From Arcuatula senhousia (lineage: Eukaryota > Mollusca > Bivalvia > Mytilida > Mytilidae): 64,000 nucleotides of DNA. Where the stretch lies: assembly GCA_963971305.1 (NCBI GenBank), contig OZ020313.1, positions 56,244,203 through 56,308,202 of the forward strand. The letters are read 5' to 3'. A program made the translations under genes and the position numbers. Within the stretch, counting starts at the first letter, position 1, and each line of letters starts with the position of its first letter. Below are positions 62,341-64,000 of this stretch, piece by piece. The notes below the pieces were generated by a model. The model was not told the DNA's origin, ran no database searches, and saw only the letters and a list, made by a program, of their open reading frames with translations.

Positions 62341-62344
62341 ACCT

Positions 62345-62660
62345 TTCATACAATGGCCGTTTATAATAGGACATAGACCGTCCTGATGCAGTGATGATCG
62401 GTCGGTTGGTTTTAATTTCAAACTTTCTAATCATCTCGTTCTGACAGGCCATTCATATTGTGAAGTTAATATACCTACCAAGATGGAAAAATAAACGAGT
62501 CCGAGAATATGCCGTTTATAATAGGACACAGATCTTCCTGATACCGTGTTGATCAGTCAAGAGGTTTTAATGTTTTTGATTCTTAATGATCTATTTCTTA
62601 AAGGTATATTCATGCAGTGAAGTTAATATATCCACTATGATGGAAAAAGGTTCCCGAGAA
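62345..62660. repeat. Diverged ~160-bp tandem duplication
   Basis: GCCGTTTATAATAGGACA occurs at about 62354 and 62512, followed in both by a CCTGAT...GATC-GGTC-type block and GTGAAGTTAATAT. Two units, about 75-80% alike by eye. Confidence 0.65.
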
Positions 62661-62929
62661 ACATTTAAATTGTCATGTCAACATTTGATTGTTGGTCAAT
62701 TGTGCCCAAGGGATAGTCATTTTTATGGTATAGTTTTTTGGGGGTTTCCCCTAATAAGGCCACCACATTTCACGTTTTCATTTTATATAATAATATCATT
62801 CATCCGTTTTTTTTGCGGAGGTAAATTTTCATGATTTTATGAGCAAGACAGTACCTCCAAATATTTGCGATTCGTACGTATGACATACAGCATTTGGCTT
62901 TGAGCACTTTTCATTCAATACTTTTGGTT

Positions 62930-63040
62930 TTTGACATTCCAATATTCGATTAAAAGGCTGCTGATGAGTTGCTACTCCTTGAAATATCAATATACAGTAT
63001 ACCCAAATTAACCGTTTTTATACTCGTTTTGGTATTGTAT
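62930..63040 (+). repeat. Hammerhead family 2 relic
   Basis: Forward copy with CTGATGA at 62961 and GAAA at 62981, but stem I (AGGCTG/CAGTAT) carries a mismatch and stem II pairs poorly. Probably inactive. Confidence 0.5.
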
Positions 63041-64000
63041 TATGATCTCGTTTCTTAATATAATATAATGCAATATAATTAATATACAGAATCTACTAAT
63101 AGAATAAATGTCATTGTTTTTATCGTCAATTAACATCATTGTCTATGAGTTTGTTTTTTTGATTGAAATAAAGGCTTTGATAGATGTATAAGCTACTGGT
63201 CGACTAACATTGACTAATGTGAACTTCAATAATTATGCAGTACGTGTACAGTACTGCTATGGTAAATGTACACCCTGCTCTCTCTCCCCATTTAACATTG
63301 TACCATTTACCATCGCTAAATACCATATACGGTCTCACTCCAAATTCACCATTTGCAATTTCAATCGCCATTCCCCTATACTATTTGTCATTTCCAGCCC
63401 CACGTATCAATCCAGTACTTATTCGCAATACATTCCCCATGCCCACAATGCAATTGTTTATTATTGATAGTATGTTTTACTTACAATTAGTTATTTCTTT
63501 ACTAAGTTTCTAGTTATAAAGATTCAATAAATATAAACTGAGACAATCAAACTTTAATATTCTTTTGTATAAATTAGTTGATAAGTAAATATATTAAATG
63601 TCTTTTAAAAATTGGAAGTCGTTTTTTATATTATTATAACTAATACTTTTAAATAAAGTAATTATATCAACATCTTTACTAACAGAAACAAAGTATATTT
63701 TTCAAAATTAGATTTATCATGTCAAAAACATTCTTCATTTACTATGCAAAGCATGAACCATTTACTTAGTAAACCAATTTACCATTTATCATCCCTATTT
63801 CCCATCGAACATACCGTAGACCAATACAATTTTAGATACCCTTTACCATTTATATTTACTATCTCCATTCCCACAAACGATACTATTCCGCATATACCAT
63901 TTACTATTTATCATCTCCATGTATCATCCCAGATACACATAAGATTAAGACAACTTACATTTACCGTTAGGATTGCCATTAAACAATTAAATATGAATAT
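63041..64000. other. Low-complexity tail of the window; no gene seen
   Basis: AT-rich sequence. From about 63240, and again from 63740, CCATTTACCAT-type motifs recur irregularly. No exon or element could be supported. Confidence 0.45.

Noticed and set aside
1..64000. CRISPR arrays, bacterial operons or prophage
   Set aside because: The regular repeats seen are contiguous tandem arrays or transposon ends without spacers, and genes have introns.

Overview
The window looks like invertebrate, probably bivalve and most likely mussel (Mytilus-type), nuclear DNA. This is inferred from AT-rich sequence, small GT-AG exons in long introns, and dense mollusc-style mobile elements (permuted Penelope-like elements, DIRS, BEL/Pao, hammerhead-bearing tandem units, many MITEs). 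No operons, bacterial signals or CRISPR arrays are visible. Two multi-exon genes could be assembled by eye, both on the minus strand, each with matching splice phases throughout.

Gene 1 (17502 down to 9053) is a complete nine-exon short-chain dehydrogenase/reductase of 264 residues, closest in motif order to 17-beta-hydroxysteroid dehydrogenase 14. Its active-site residues are kept, but three glycine/alanine positions in the cofactor-binding motifs are replaced (TGGSRVIG, NNVG, SPSN). Gene 2 (58054 down to 24634, 5' incomplete) is a single-pass membrane protein of at least 953 residues: an N-terminal module of a type I cannot name, seven cadherin repeats, a threonine run, a transmembrane helix and a 32-residue tail. 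Its largest intron (about 11 kb) holds a BEL/Pao relic, a hAT element with an intact 8-bp target duplication, and a Penelope-like retroelement whose GIY-YIG nuclease lies upstream of the reverse transcriptase.

Layout: 0.5-1.9 kb, 42-bp minisatellite; 1.95-2.43 kb, dimeric 359-bp unit with two type I hammerhead ribozymes; 2.96-5.54 kb, broken LINE; 5.7-8.9 kb, MITE, foldback and repeat debris; 9.05-17.5 kb, dehydrogenase gene; 18.5 kb, tRNA-Leu-like gene; 21.6-24.4 kb, DIRS fragment followed by four tandem ~420-bp units; 24.6-58.1 kb, cadherin gene with repeat-filled introns; 59-64 kb, a third hammerhead unit, a 155-bp tandem array, a TA-flanked MITE and low-complexity DNA.

The most interesting material is the set of two hammerhead ribozyme families, the permuted Penelope-like element with long direct flanking repeats, the split-direct-repeat-like DIRS array, and a family of elements sharing one 30-bp terminus but carrying different internal tandem arrays. 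All calls come from reading the sequence; no database search was run.
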